The notes beneath the pieces are model-generated. The model was not told where the DNA came from. It did not search any database and was given only the letters and a program-made list of their open reading frames with translations. From an uncultured Paracoccaceae bacterium (GTDB lineage: Bacteria; Pseudomonadota; Alphaproteobacteria; Rhodobacterales; Rhodobacteraceae): 64,000 nucleotides of DNA. The translations under genes and the position numbers were made by a program. Every line of letters begins with the position of its first letter. Position 1 is the first letter of the stretch. This document shows, in pieces, positions 17,665 to 26,762 of the stretch. Location: NCBI GenBank assembly GCA_947503775.1, contig CANNFE010000005.1, forward strand, positions 124,001 through 188,000, given 5' to 3'.

Positions 17665-19041
17665 ATGGCGAAATCGAACTTCACGCGTCGGGGGCTTTTG
17701 CGGACCGGCGCCTTGGGCGGGGCCGCTCTTGCGACGCCAACGCTTTTCACCAGCAGGGTTTGGGCCGAGGCGCATACCGGCTTCACCAACGCGCCGCAGG
17801 GCGACACGGTCACGCTGGGCTTCAACGTTCCGCAGTCCGGCCCCTATGCGGATGAAGGTGCGGACGAACTGCGCGCCTTCGAGCTGGCTGTCGAGCACCT
17901 CAACGGTGAAGGCGACGGCGGCATGTTGCAGACCTTCTCGTCCAAGGCCCTCGACGGAACGGGGATCATGGGCAAGCGCGTCGAGTTCGTGACCGGCGAC
18001 ACGCAGACCAAATCGGATGCGGCCCGCGCCTCGGCCCGGTCGATGATCGAAAAAGACGGCGCCATCATGGTCTCGGGCGGATCGAGCTCGGGCGTGGCCG
18101 TGGCCGTGCAGGCGCTTTGCCAAGAAGCGGGCGTGATCTTCATGGCCGGCCTGACCCATGCCAACGACACGACCGGCAAGGACAAGAAGGCCAACGGCTT
18201 CCGCCACTTCTTCAACTCCTACATGTCGGGTGCCGCCCTCGCGCCGATCCTGGCCGCCCAATATGGCGCGGACCGCAAGGCCTATCACCTGACCGCTGAC
18301 TACAACTGGGGCTATACCACCGAAGAGGCGATCACCTCCTCGACCGAGGCGCTTGGCTGGGAGACGGTCAACACCGTCAAGACCCCGCTCACCCAGACCG
18401 ACTTCTCGTCCTATATCGCACCGGTCCTGCAATCCGAAGCGGACGTGCTGGTCCTGAACCACTATGGCGGCAACATGGTCAACTCGCTGACCAATGCCGT
18501 CCAGTTCGGCCTGCGCAGCCGCGAGGCGAACGGCAAGCAGTTCGAGATCGTCGTGCCGCTCTATTCGGAGCTGATGGCCCGCGGCGCAGGCGAGAACATC
18601 GCCGGGATCCTCGGCTCGCAGAACTGGGACTGGAAGCTCGAAAACCAGCTGGGCGCGCGCTATTCGGGCACCAACGCCTTCGTGCAGAGCTTCGGCAACA
18701 AATACGGCTTCCCGCCCAGCCAGGCGGCCCATACCTGCTATGTGCAGACGCTGCTTTATGCCGATGCCGTCACGCGCGCCGGGTCGTTCAACCCCTGCGC
18801 CGTGGACGAGGCGCTGTCGGGCTTCGAATTCGATGGCATGGGCAACGGCCCGACGCTCTATCGCGCCGACGATCACCAGTGCTTCAAGGACGTGGTTGTG
18901 GTGCGCGGCAAGGAGAACCCGGAGAACGAGTTCGACCTCGTGGAGATCGTCGAGGTCACGCCGGTCGATCAGGTCACCTACGAGCCCGATCACCCGCAAT
19001 TCGCTGGCGGCTCGCTCGGCAGCTGCAACCCGGGCGCCTGA
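17665..19041 (+). CDS. Branched-chain-amino-acid/amide-type ABC transporter substrate-binding protein
   Basis: A 458-residue exported binding protein. ATG at 17665 follows GGGAGGATAAC. The N-terminus (MAKSNFTRRGLLRTGALGGA) is a twin-arginine signal with probable cleavage after VWAEA near residue 37, so it is exported folded. The mature part is a type I periplasmic-binding fold: VTLGFNVPQSGPYADEGADE, VSGGSSSGVAVAVQAL, YHLTADYNWGYTTEEAI, and QAAHTCYVQTLLYADAV. Homologues bind branched-chain amino acids, amides, urea or short organic acids. The neighbouring acetyl-CoA synthetase and ScfR-type regulator favour a small carboxylate, but the ligand cannot be read from sequence. It heads a five-gene transporter operon. 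Confidence 0.92.
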   Translation: MAKSNFTRRGLLRTGALGGAALATPTLFTSRVWAEAHTGFTNAPQGDTVTLGFNVPQSGPYADEGADELRAFELAVEHLNGEGDGGMLQTFSSKALDGTGIMGKRVEFVTGDTQTKSDAARASARSMIEKDGAIMVSGGSSSGVAVAVQALCQEAGVIFMAGLTHANDTTGKDKKANGFRHFFNSYMSGAALAPILAAQYGADRKAYHLTADYNWGYTTEEAITSSTEALGWETVNTVKTPLTQTDFSSYIAPVLQSEADVLVLNHYGGNMVNSLTNAVQFGLRSREANGKQFEIVVPLYSELMARGAGENIAGILGSQNWDWKLENQLGARYSGTNAFVQSFGNKYGFPPSQAAHTCYVQTLLYADAVTRAGSFNPCAVDEALSGFEFDGMGNGPTLYRADDHQCFKDVVVVRGKENPENEFDLVEIVEVTPVDQVTYEPDHPQFAGGSLGSCNPGA

Positions 19042-19051
19042 TCGCCTGACC

Positions 19052-19082
19052 GCCGCCGCCCGCGCGTTGCGCGGGCGGCGGC
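19052..19082 (+). terminator. Strong intercistronic hairpin after the binding-protein gene
   Basis: Fourteen bases (19052-19065) pair perfectly with 19069-19082 around a GTT loop, immediately after the binding-protein stop codon. There is no T-tract. Such hairpins behind periplasmic binding-protein genes usually stabilise the upstream mRNA or attenuate read-through, so that the binding protein is made in excess over the membrane subunits. Confidence 0.6.
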
Positions 19083-19114
19083 AACCTTGATCCAAAGATG
19101 CGCAGGGGGCCGTC

Positions 19115-20155
19115 ATGGACGCCATCATCCTTCAAATCCTGAACGGTCTCGACAAGGGCAGCGCCTATGCTCTGATCGCGCTCGGTCTGACGCTGATCTT
19201 CGGCACGCTGGGCGTCGTAAATTTCGCCCATGGCGCGCTCTTCATGCTGGGCGCCTTTTGCGCCGTCACCTTTTCGCGCCTGCTGAGCCTGGGCTTCGTG
19301 CCCGAGGATGCGGGCGACACGTCGGTCGGAGGCTTCAGCTTCGGCGCCCTCCAGCAAGAGACGCCCTATGTCGTCCACTGGTTCGGCGAAGGCACGGGCA
19401 ACGCGATCATCGATTGGGCCGTCCCGCTGTCGATCCTCTTTGCCATCCCCGTGATGGTCGCCATCGGCGTCACGATGGAGCGCGGCCTGATCAAGCACTT
19501 CTACAAGCGCCCCCATGCCGACCAGATCCTCGTCACCTTCGGTCTCGCGATCGTGCTGCAGGAGATCATCAAGTATTTCTACGGCGCAAATCCGATCCCC
19601 ACCCCGGCCCCATCGGCCTTCGTAGGCAGCTTCGACTTCGGCGTCCTGCTCGGCTTTGACCCCGGCTCGATCGTCTATCCCTATTGGCGCCTCACCTATT
19701 TCTTCTTCGCTGCAATCCTGATCGCCGCGGTCTTCGCCTTCCTGCAATTCACCACGTTCGGCATGGTCGTTCGCGCCGGCATGGCGGACCGCGAAACGGT
19801 CGGCATGCTCGGCATCGATATCGACAGGCGCTTTACGATCATGTTCGGCATCGCGGCCGCCGTCGCAGGCCTGGCCGGGGTCATGTACGGGCCGATCAAC
19901 TCGCCCAACTACCATATGGGCATGGATTTTCTGGTGCTCAGCTTTGTGGTCGTCGTGGTCGGCGGCATGGGATCTTTGCCCGGCGCGGTTCTGGCGGGCT
20001 TCCTGCTGGGCATCATCGAAGCCTTCGCTTCGATGACCGAGGTTCTGAACGTGCTGCCCGGCATCAACCAGATCATCATCTACCTTGTCGCCATCATCGT
20101 GCTGCTCACGCGGCCGCGCGGTCTGATGGGACGCAAAGGCGTGATGGAGGATTAA
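19115..20155 (+). CDS. Branched-chain-type ABC transporter permease (LivH-like)
   Basis: A 346-residue inner-membrane permease with about eight spans. It starts [20 protein letters not shown] and has [20 protein letters not shown], a hallmark of LivH/UrtB-type permeases. The EAA-like cytoplasmic loop region is [20 protein letters not shown]. Later segments are [20 protein letters not shown] and [20 protein letters not shown]. An insert of about 35 residues ([20 protein letters not shown]) between the first spans is longer than in E. coli LivH. It pairs with the LivM-like permease that begins five bases after this stop codon. Confidence 0.94.
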   Translation: MDAIILQILNGLDKGSAYALIALGLTLIFGTLGVVNFAHGALFMLGAFCAVTFSRLLSLGFVPEDAGDTSVGGFSFGALQQETPYVVHWFGEGTGNAIIDWAVPLSILFAIPVMVAIGVTMERGLIKHFYKRPHADQILVTFGLAIVLQEIIKYFYGANPIPTPAPSAFVGSFDFGVLLGFDPGSIVYPYWRLTYFFFAAILIAAVFAFLQFTTFGMVVRAGMADRETVGMLGIDIDRRFTIMFGIAAAVAGLAGVMYGPINSPNYHMGMDFLVLSFVVVVVGGMGSLPGAVLAGFLLGIIEAFASMTEVLNVLPGINQIIIYLVAIIVLLTRPRGLMGRKGVMED

Positions 20156-20159
20156 AGCA

Positions 20160-21446
20160 ATGACGGATCAAACCACCGATACCGGCGCCGTCCGCGCCTC
20201 CGCCCCAAAGACCAAGGCGGCCTCCGGCCGGGTCCTGGGACTGGGAGGAAAGGATCTCTCTCTCTTCTTGCTGGTCCTGGGGCTGGCGCTCTTTGCGCCC
20301 TTCATCCTCAACCCGTTCCCCGAAGGCTCGGCGCTCTCGCAGTTCAACGCGGGCTATCCCGACCTGATGCAGCGCTTCGTGATCTTCGGGATCTTCGCGA
20401 TCGGCTTCAACATCCTCTTCGGCCTGACCGGCTATCTGTCCTTCGGTCACGCGGCCTTTCTGGGGGTCGGCAGCTATGCAGGCATCTGGATGATGAAGCT
20501 GCTGACGACCAACGTGATTCCCGCCATCATCGGATCGATCGTCGTCGCGGGCCTCTTCGCGCTCATCGTGGGGTTCATCTCGCTGCGCCGCTCAGGCATC
20601 TACTTTTCGATCCTGACGCTCGCCTTCGCAATGATGTCCTTCGCGCTGGCCTATTCGGTGCTCACCCCGATCACGGGCGGAGAGACGGGGCTTCAGCTCA
20701 AATACTTCGACCCCCGGATCCTCGACGCGGAACTCGCGCCCGGAAACCCGCCCCGCGCCAACCTCTTTGGCCTGAACATGACCTCGAGCTACGAGCTTGA
20801 GCTGGGCAGCTGGGTCTTCACCTTCAATGCGGGCTACTACCTCGCCGCCTTCATGATGCTGCTGGCCTTCTACCTGTCGATCCGCATCTTCCGCTCGCCC
20901 TTCGGCATGATGCTGCGGGCGGTCAAATCCAACCAGAACCGCCTGAACTACACCGGCATCAGCTCAAAGCCCTACACGCTGGCGGCCTTCGTCATCTCGG
21001 GCATGTATGCGGGCCTCGCCGGAGGGCTGCTGGTCGCCATGGACACGCAGGTGGGGGCAGAGCGGATGTTCTGGACCGCAAGCGGCGAGGTCGTGCTGAT
21101 GACGATCCTCGGCGGCGCAGGCACCCTGATCGGTCCGGTGCTGGGTGCGGGCTTCATCAAATATTTCGAGAACATCATCTCGAAGATCAACAGCACGGTC
21201 CTGCATGACTGGTTCGCATTCCTGCCCGACGGGCTCGAGAATGTCGTGGTCGCGATCATCTATCCGTTCGTGGGCAAGGGCTGGCACCTGACGCTTGGCC
21301 TGCTCTTCATGCTGGTGGTGATCTTCCTGCCCGGCGGTCTGGTGCAGGGCGGCCAAAAGCTCGCAACGGTCTTTCGGCGCGACAAGAATGCCGGTTCGGT
21401 CGAAAGCGATGCGGCCAAAAAGCAGCCCGGCCATCCCGGCGAATAA
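20160..21446 (+). CDS. Branched-chain-type ABC transporter permease (LivM-like)
   Basis: A 428-residue inner-membrane permease. After a Thr/Ala-rich cytoplasmic N-terminus (about 35 residues) come membrane spans with the family motifs [20 protein letters not shown] and [15 protein letters not shown], then [20 protein letters not shown]. Later segments are [19 protein letters not shown] in the coupling-helix region and [20 protein letters not shown]. The C-terminal tail is charged. It lies five bases after the LivH-like gene and 12 bases before the first ATPase gene, so it belongs to the same transcript and the heterodimeric channel. Confidence 0.94.
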   Translation: MTDQTTDTGAVRASAPKTKAASGRVLGLGGKDLSLFLLVLGLALFAPFILNPFPEGSALSQFNAGYPDLMQRFVIFGIFAIGFNILFGLTGYLSFGHAAFLGVGSYAGIWMMKLLTTNVIPAIIGSIVVAGLFALIVGFISLRRSGIYFSILTLAFAMMSFALAYSVLTPITGGETGLQLKYFDPRILDAELAPGNPPRANLFGLNMTSSYELELGSWVFTFNAGYYLAAFMMLLAFYLSIRIFRSPFGMMLRAVKSNQNRLNYTGISSKPYTLAAFVISGMYAGLAGGLLVAMDTQVGAERMFWTASGEVVLMTILGGAGTLIGPVLGAGFIKYFENIISKINSTVLHDWFAFLPDGLENVVVAIIYPFVGKGWHLTLGLLFMLVVIFLPGGLVQGGQKLATVFRRDKNAGSVESDAAKKQPGHPGE

Positions 21447-21457
21447 GGAGACGGCAG

Positions 21458-22216
21458 ATGGGAATTCTTGAAGTCAAAGGCGTCGGCAAACGGTTCGGAG
21501 GCCTGCAGGCGCTGGGGGACGTCAATCTCTCGGTCGCGGAAAGCACCGTCCACGCTATTATCGGCCCGAACGGGGCAGGCAAATCAACACTGCTCAACTG
21601 CCTTGTCGGCAAGCTGATCCCCGATACCGGTTCGGTCCTCTTCGATGGCAAATCCGTACTCGGACGCAAGCCGCACGAGATCAACCAGATGGGCATCAGC
21701 CGGGTCTTTCAGACGCCCGAGATCTTTGCCGATCTCAGCGTGCTCGAAAATGTCATGATCCCGTGTTTTGCCAAACGAGATGGCGCCTTCCGGCTGCATG
21801 CGATCGAAAGCGTCGAGAACGAGAAAAGCCTGCAGGACAAGGCCGAAGAGATGCTCGCCGATGTCAACATGCTGGAAAAGCGCAACATGCTGGCCAGCGC
21901 GCTGTCGCGTGGCGACAAACGGCGCCTGGAGATGGCGATGTGCCTGGTCCAGGATCCGCGCCTTCTCTTGCTGGACGAGCCGACGGCGGGAATGGCCCGG
22001 GCGGATACGAATAACACAATCGATCTGCTGAAGGAGATTAACGACAAGCGTGATATCACCATGTGTATCATCGAGCATGACATGCACGTCGTCTTCTCGC
22101 TGGCCGAGCGGATCACGGTCCTCGCGCAGGGCACACCGCTCGTCGAGGATACGCCCGAGAATATCAAAGGGCATCCAAAGGTCCGCGAGGCCTATCTGGG
22201 AGAAGCACAGGTCTGA
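21458..22216 (+). CDS. ABC transporter ATP-binding protein (LivG-like)
   Basis: A 252-residue ATPase. It has Walker A (GPNGAGKST near residue 36), ISRVFQTPEIFADLSVLENV (Q-loop region), the signature-like LSRGDKRRLEMAMCLVQDPR, Walker B LLLLDEPTAGMARADTN, and the H-loop IIEHDMHVVFSLAERI. The signature reads LSRGD instead of the more usual LSYGQ/LSGGQ, a small but visible deviation. It forms a pair with the LivF-like ATPase about 100 bases downstream. The gap between them is filled by an array of three palindromes, unusual inside such an operon. Confidence 0.93.
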   Translation: MGILEVKGVGKRFGGLQALGDVNLSVAESTVHAIIGPNGAGKSTLLNCLVGKLIPDTGSVLFDGKSVLGRKPHEINQMGISRVFQTPEIFADLSVLENVMIPCFAKRDGAFRLHAIESVENEKSLQDKAEEMLADVNMLEKRNMLASALSRGDKRRLEMAMCLVQDPRLLLLDEPTAGMARADTNNTIDLLKEINDKRDITMCIIEHDMHVVFSLAERITVLAQGTPLVEDTPENIKGHPKVREAYLGEAQV

Positions 22217-22221
22217 GGCGC

Positions 22222-22301
22222 CAAAATCTTCTAGAAGATTTTGAAGACCAATTTTCTTCTAGAAGAAAATTCAAAGTCAGATTTTTCTAGAAAAATCTGA
22301 C
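22222..22301. repeat. Array of three perfect palindromes centred on TTCTAGAA with 28-bp spacing
   Basis: Between the two ATPase genes lie three perfect palindromes of 22, 22 and 26 bp at 22222-22243, 22250-22271 and 22276-22301. Each is centred on CTAG. The inner sequences are ATCTTCTAGAAGAT, TTTCTTCTAGAAGAAA and ATTTTTCTAGAAAAAT. The centres fall at 22232.5, 22260.5 and 22288.5, exactly 28 bp apart. Arms differ between units, so palindromy is preserved while sequence is not, implying compensatory change and an RNA hairpin or dimeric-protein site. The third palindrome ends seven bases before the GGAGGAGAG ribosome-binding region of the next gene. Confidence 0.9.
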
Positions 22302-22316
22302 CCGGAGGAGAGAGAC

Positions 22317-23066
22317 ATGAACGCCCCGTTCAACAAGCACGCCAATAACGCAGCCACCCATCCGGCCTTTCTCTCCCTTTGGGAAATCGAGGCCTATTAC
22401 GGCGAAAGCTATATCGTCCAGAATATCTCCTTCAATATCCACGAAGGCGAGATCCTCGCTTTGCTGGGGCGCAACGGTGCGGGCAAGACCTCGACCCTGC
22501 GCGCCATTGCTCGGCTGGACAATCCCGAACTGCGCCACGGCGAGATCTGGCTCGATCATCAGCCGCTCCACGAGATGAAATCGCATCAGGCCTCGGCCGC
22601 CGGTATCGCGCTCGTCCCCGAAGATCGCCGGATCATCCCCGGCCTCACCGTCGAGGAAAACCTGCAACTGGCCCAGATCGCTCCGCCGAAAGGCTGGTCG
22701 ATCGAGCGGGTCTACGAGCTCTTCCCCCGTCTGGGCGAGCGCCGCAAACAGGAGGGCGTGACGTTGTCGGGCGGCGAGCAGCAGATGCTGTCCATCGCGC
22801 GGGCGCTTTGCAAGGACATCAAGGTCCTTCTTCTTGACGAGCCCTACGAAGGTCTTGCTCCCGTGATCGTTCAGGAGATCGCCAAGACATTGAACGTCAT
22901 CCGCGATCAGGGCATTACAACTATCATCGTTGAACAAAATGCGGTTGCCGCTCTCAAGCTCGCAGACCGCGCCGTCATCCTCGATACCGGATCGGTGGTC
23001 TATGACGGCTCGGCCCAGGAGGTCCTGGATGACGAGAAACTGCGCGCCGAATATCTTGCGATCTAA
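22317..23066 (+). CDS. ABC transporter ATP-binding protein (LivF-like)
   Basis: A 249-residue ATPase starting MNAPFNKHANNAATHPAFLS, preceded by GGAGGAGAG. It has Walker A LLGRNGAGKTSTLRAIA near residue 50, IALVPEDRRIIPGLTVEENL (Q-loop region), signature TLSGGEQQMLSIARAL, Walker B VLLLDEPYEGLAPVIV and H-loop TIIVEQNAVAALKLAD. LivF-type ATPases commonly have the LDEP-EGLAP sequence, supporting this assignment. It completes the transporter (binding protein, two permeases, two ATPases). The palindrome array before it could tune its expression relative to the LivG-like partner. Acetyl-CoA synthetase follows 96 bases later. Confidence 0.94.
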   Translation: MNAPFNKHANNAATHPAFLSLWEIEAYYGESYIVQNISFNIHEGEILALLGRNGAGKTSTLRAIARLDNPELRHGEIWLDHQPLHEMKSHQASAAGIALVPEDRRIIPGLTVEENLQLAQIAPPKGWSIERVYELFPRLGERRKQEGVTLSGGEQQMLSIARALCKDIKVLLLDEPYEGLAPVIVQEIAKTLNVIRDQGITTIIVEQNAVAALKLADRAVILDTGSVVYDGSAQEVLDDEKLRAEYLAI

Positions 23067-23162
23067 GACCCAGGCGGCCCCTTCCCCCGGCACGACGCCG
23101 CCAAATCGCCGACCGGATGCCGCGCGGTAAACCTGCGGTCAGACAGAACCGAGGAGATCGAT

Positions 23163-25118
23163 ATGCTTGATGAGAAGACCCCGACATATCCGCCGTCCGA
23201 TGCCTTCGCCTCCAAGGCCCATGTCGACGCGGCCACCTATGACAAGATGTATGCCGACAGCATCAACGACCCAGAGGCCTTCTGGGGAGAGCACGGCAAA
23301 CGGATCGACTGGATCAAACCCTATAGCCGCGTCAAAAACACCAATTTCGATTTCGGAGCCGTCTCCATCAAATGGTACGAGGACGGAACGCTCAACGTCG
23401 CGGCCAACTGCATCGACCGCCATCTGAGCACGCGCGGGGACCAGACGGCCATCATCTGGGAGCCGGACGATCCGACCGACGACGCCCTGCACATCACCTA
23501 CAAGGACCTGCACCGCGAGGTCTGCCAGATGGCAAACGTCCTCAAGGCGCTTGGCGTCGGCAAAGGCGACCGCGTCGTTCTTTACCTGCCGATGATCCCC
23601 GAGGCTGCCTATGCCATGCTGGCCTGCGCGCGGATCGGCGCGATCCACTCGATCGTCTTTGCCGGTTTCTCGGCCGATGCGCTCGGGGCCCGGATCAACG
23701 GATGCGACGCCAAGGTCGTCATCACGTCAGACGGCGCCCCGCGCGGCGGCCGCGTAACCAAGCTCAAGGACAACGTCAACCAGGCGCTTTTGAACGTCAT
23801 GCATACCTGCAAGACGCTCGTCGTGCGCCGCACGGGCGAACAGGTCGCCTGGCGCTCTGCCACAGATCACTGGCTGCACGAGATGAAAGAGACCGTCTCG
23901 GAGGACTGCCCCCCCGAAGAGATGGGGGCAGAGGATCCGCTCTTCATCCTCTATACCTCCGGATCAACCGGGCAGCCGAAAGGCGTCGTTCACACATCGG
24001 GCGGATATCTCGTCTACGCGTCGATGACCCATCAGATGACGTTCGATTATCACGATGGCGACGTCTATTGGTGCACCGCAGATGTCGGCTGGGTCACGGG
24101 GCACAGCTACATCGTCTACGGACCGCTCGCCAATGGCGGCACCACGCTCATGTTCGAGGGCGTGCCGACCTATCCGGACGCATCCCGCTTCTGGCAGGTC
24201 TGCGAAAAGCACAAGGTCAACCAGTTCTACACTGCCCCGACCGCCATCCGGGCCTTGATGGGCAAGGGCACCGAATTCGTCGAGAAATGCGATCTGTCAT
24301 CGCTCAAGACGCTCGGCACCGTCGGAGAGCCGATCAATCCCGAAGCGTGGAATTGGTACAACGATATCGTCGGCAAGGGCGAACGCCCGATTGTCGACAC
24401 TTGGTGGCAAACCGAAACGGGCGGCCACCTTCTGACGCCGCTGCCCGGCGCCATCGCGACCAAACCCGGCTCTGCCATGACCCCGTTCTTCGGGATCAAA
24501 CCGGTCGTTCTCGAACCCGAAAGCGGGAAGATCATCGATGACAATCCCGCCGAGGGGGTCCTTTGTATCGCAGACAGCTGGCCTGCCCAGATGCGCACGG
24601 TCTGGGAGGATCACCCCCGCTTCGAGGCGACCTATTTTCAGCAATACAAGGGCTATTACTTCACCGGGGACGGATGCCGCCGGGACGAGGATGGCCATTA
24701 CTGGATCACCGGCCGGGTCGATGACGTGATCAACGTCTCGGGCCACCGGATGGGCACGGCCGAGGTCGAAAGCGCGCTTGTCGCGCATGCGGCCGTCTCG
24801 GAAGCGGCTGTCGTGGGCTATCCGCATGACGTCAAGGGTCAGGGCATTTACGCTTATGTAACGCTTATGTCCGATAAGGAGCCAAGCGAGGAGCTGCGGA
24901 AGGAGCTGGAAACCTGGGTCCGGTCCGAAATTGGACCGATTGCAAAGCCGGATCTCATTCAATGGGCCCCCGGCCTGCCGAAAACCCGTTCGGGCAAGAT
25001 CATGCGCCGCATCCTGCGCAAGATCGCCGAGAATGATTATGGCAGTCTTGGGGACACATCGACCCTGGCCGAACCGGAGGTTGTCGATGATCTCATCGAG
25101 AACCGGATGAACCGATAG
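23163..25118 (+). CDS. acs: Acetate--CoA ligase (acetyl-CoA synthetase)
   Basis: A 651-residue AMP-forming ligase activating acetate, or possibly propionate, to its CoA ester. ATG follows GAGGAGATCGAT. The ATP loop is [19 protein letters not shown] near residue 265. Later come [40 protein letters not shown] with the adenylation hinge, and the C-terminal catalytic lysine in [17 protein letters not shown], which in homologues is switched off by acetylation. Length is typical of AcsA. It follows the ABC transporter on the same strand and ends at a hairpin, so uptake and activation look coordinated. Acetate versus propionate specificity needs active-site comparison. Confidence 0.95.
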   Translation: MLDEKTPTYPPSDAFASKAHVDAATYDKMYADSINDPEAFWGEHGKRIDWIKPYSRVKNTNFDFGAVSIKWYEDGTLNVAANCIDRHLSTRGDQTAIIWEPDDPTDDALHITYKDLHREVCQMANVLKALGVGKGDRVVLYLPMIPEAAYAMLACARIGAIHSIVFAGFSADALGARINGCDAKVVITSDGAPRGGRVTKLKDNVNQALLNVMHTCKTLVVRRTGEQVAWRSATDHWLHEMKETVSEDCPPEEMGAEDPLFILYTSGSTGQPKGVVHTSGGYLVYASMTHQMTFDYHDGDVYWCTADVGWVTGHSYIVYGPLANGGTTLMFEGVPTYPDASRFWQVCEKHKVNQFYTAPTAIRALMGKGTEFVEKCDLSSLKTLGTVGEPINPEAWNWYNDIVGKGERPIVDTWWQTETGGHLLTPLPGAIATKPGSAMTPFFGIKPVVLEPESGKIIDDNPAEGVLCIADSWPAQMRTVWEDHPRFEATYFQQYKGYYFTGDGCRRDEDGHYWITGRVDDVINVSGHRMGTAEVESALVAHAAVSEAAVVGYPHDVKGQGIYAYVTLMSDKEPSEELRKELETWVRSEIGPIAKPDLIQWAPGLPKTRSGKIMRRILRKIAENDYGSLGDTSTLAEPEVVDDLIENRMNR

Positions 25119-25125
25119 CCCCTTG

Positions 25126-25150
25126 CAGATCGCCGGATCCTGGCGATCTG
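25126..25150 (+). terminator. Hairpin terminator candidate after acs
   Basis: CAGATCGCC (25126-25134) pairs perfectly with GGCGATCTG (25142-25150) across a seven-base loop, eight bases after the acs stop codon. It is followed by TTAACTCTATATT. The T-tract is broken, so termination may be partial. It marks the probable end of the transporter-acs transcript. Confidence 0.6.
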
Positions 25151-25252
25151 TTAACTCTATATTCAGATATGCGCGCGTTTTAACCTCTCATTAGGAGAGA
25201 TAAACGTAGTCTTGCGGCACACCGGGTGGAGGCATTGACCGGAGGATGACGT

Positions 25253-25768
25253 ATGACGATCGAGAGTATTGGCAGTTCACTTTTGTTTCCGCCCCAGGGC
25301 ACCCCGAACCGGGACGAGCCGGGCCCGGAGGACAAGGCAGAGACGACGCCGAAGGATAACGAGCCCAAGGGCGAGGCAAAGCCGACTGACGGCCCGGCGG
25401 CCTCTGATCCGCCCAAAGAGGCGTCGCAACCGCTCCCGCCAAGTGCACCGGCAGCGGTGACGCCGGCACAACCGGCGGCGGATCCTGTCTTCGTGGCCAA
25501 TGTTGCGCCGCCCCCGCCCCCGTCATTTGAGGCCGCAGAGACAGCCGATCTGGATCTCTCCTCGCAAGAGACCTCCCTCGACGAGGCGCGCGCCAAGGCG
25601 GCGGCGGTGCAGGAGGATCTGCGCATGGCCGCCGTGTTGGATCAGATCACCTCGATCACCGATCCCGGACGCGAGCCTACCGAGGATACGCGCTTTGCCG
25701 AAGATGCATCTTTGGTGCGCGAGATGGCGGAGGCCCAGGTCAGCCCGGCTGTCGATCGGGTCAGCTAG
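25253..25768 (+). CDS. Proline/alanine-rich hypothetical protein
   Basis: A 171-residue acidic protein with an excellent ribosome-binding site (CGGAGGATGACGT before ATG). The start is MTIESIGSSLLFPPQGTPNR. Residues about 15-105 are low-complexity Pro, Ala, Glu and Lys, probably disordered. Residues about 110-150 are predicted helical (SLDEARAKAAAVQEDLRMAA, then VLDQITSITD). There is no signal peptide or membrane span, and I recognise no family. It is followed by a 12-bp inverted repeat and a second small Pro-rich gene. Pro-rich tethers of this kind occur in flagellar and polar proteins, but nothing here demonstrates that. Confidence 0.7.
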   Translation: MTIESIGSSLLFPPQGTPNRDEPGPEDKAETTPKDNEPKGEAKPTDGPAASDPPKEASQPLPPSAPAAVTPAQPAADPVFVANVAPPPPPSFEAAETADLDLSSQETSLDEARAKAAAVQEDLRMAAVLDQITSITDPGREPTEDTRFAEDASLVREMAEAQVSPAVDRVS

Positions 25769-25779
25769 GTCAAAATCTT

Positions 25780-25819
25780 CACCGGATCTTCAGACTTCGG
25801 TCTTATCGAAGATCCGGTG
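25780..25819. repeat. 12-bp inverted repeat with internal UUCG hairpin
   Basis: CACCGGATCTTC (25780-25791) is the exact reverse complement of 25808-25819. The 16-base interior itself folds as AGAC-TTCG-GTCT, a UUCG-type tetraloop. The nested hairpin lies between the two small Pro-rich genes, 12 bases after the first stop and just before the second ribosome-binding site. It may be an attenuator or an mRNA stability element. No T-tract follows. Confidence 0.55.
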
Positions 25820-25846
25820 GGGGTCTTGGTCGTATTGGAGCGTGAG

Positions 25847-26155
25847 ATGGACATCCTCCAGATTTCAGTTGGCCCGCCGAACACGGGTCAGACCGCAACC
25901 GCCTGGATCAAACCGGCCTCGGCAGGTCTCTCCCCTAATCTCGCAGGCCCGTCCCGGGCTGCGATCCCCGTGCTGCCGCCGCCGGATCCGGGGCAAAAAG
26001 CAGCCATTGGGCAAAGTCTTCTTGAAAGCCGGACCGATAGGGCATTCGACCTGCCCGATCTTCTCAGGCAGATCGAGGTGACGCTCAAACCCTATGATAT
26101 CAGGATGCTACCGCCTAACCGCGATGCGCGTCCGGCAAACCCTGCGCCCCCCTGA
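25847..26155 (+). CDS. Small proline-rich hypothetical protein
   Basis: A 102-residue protein. I start at ATG 25847 behind GGAGCGTGAG; the longer frame would use a GTG inside the preceding hairpin. It reads MDILQISVGPPNTGQTATAW, then Pro-rich segments (AAIPVLPPPDPGQKAAIGQS), a short helical middle (FDLPDLLRQIEVTLKPYDIR) and a Pro-rich end. There is no signal or membrane span and no recognised family. It lies 79 bases after the other Pro-rich gene and probably shares its transcript. The middle segment loosely resembles short FlaG-like or motility-associated proteins, but the similarity is too weak to name. Confidence 0.58.
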   Translation: MDILQISVGPPNTGQTATAWIKPASAGLSPNLAGPSRAAIPVLPPPDPGQKAAIGQSLLESRTDRAFDLPDLLRQIEVTLKPYDIRMLPPNRDARPANPAPP

Positions 26156-26264
26156 TGACGCACAGATCGGGCGATACATCCCTTCCCTCTTGAAAGACGG
26201 CCTCTTTTAAGCGACCCACTTACGGCAAAAGGCTGTGAAAACGGCGTAACCGGTCGAGGACAAG

Positions 26265-26762
26265 ATGGCGAAGAACACTCAGCACGATAGCGATGTCAGC
26301 TTTATTCAGGCATTGGCAGAGCTTCTGCGAGAGAACGATCTCACCGAGTTGCGGGTCAAACGGGATTACGCCGAAAACGATTCGCTCGACGTCCGCGTCA
26401 GCCGCGGCATGATCGCAGCCGCACCGGCCCCAGCCGTCCTTGCCGCACCCCCTGCCGCCGCCGCACCAGCCAGCACCGCCCCTGCGCCGCCCGCTCCGGC
26501 GACCGACAGCGAGGATCCCGCCGCCCATCCCGGCGCCATCACCTCCCCGATGGTGGGCACCGTCTATCTGCAGGCCGAGCCGGGCAATCCGCCCTTCGTG
26601 ACCGTCGGTCAGCAGGTGCAGGAAGGCGATACGCTTCTGATCGTCGAAGCGATGAAGACCATGAACCAGATCCCCGCCCCCCGGTCCGGCACGATCAAAC
26701 GCATCCTCGTCGAAGACGGCGCACCGGTCGAATTCGGCGCTCCATTGATGATCGTCGAGTAA
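26265..26762 (+). CDS. accB: Acetyl-CoA carboxylase biotin carboxyl carrier protein
   Basis: A 165-residue carrier that is biotinylated and shuttles CO2 between AccC and the carboxyltransferase in fatty-acid synthesis. The N-terminal helical part ([20 protein letters not shown]) matches AccB. A long Ala/Pro linker (residues about 45-85) follows. The biotinyl domain has [20 protein letters not shown] and the biotin lysine in [19 protein letters not shown]; it reads EAMKT where many bacteria have EAMKM. The stop codon shares one base with the accC start, indicating coupling. Confidence 0.95.
   Translation: MAKNTQHDSDVSFIQALAELLRENDLTELRVKRDYAENDSLDVRVSRGMIAAAPAPAVLAAPPAAAAPASTAPAPPAPATDSEDPAAHPGAITSPMVGTVYLQAEPGNPPFVTVGQQVQEGDTLLIVEAMKTMNQIPAPRSGTIKRILVEDGAPVEFGAPLMIVE

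Noticed and set aside
22222-22301. Short CRISPR-like array
   Set aside because: The three units are palindromes with diverging arms and a 28-bp period without separate spacers; no cas gene is near.
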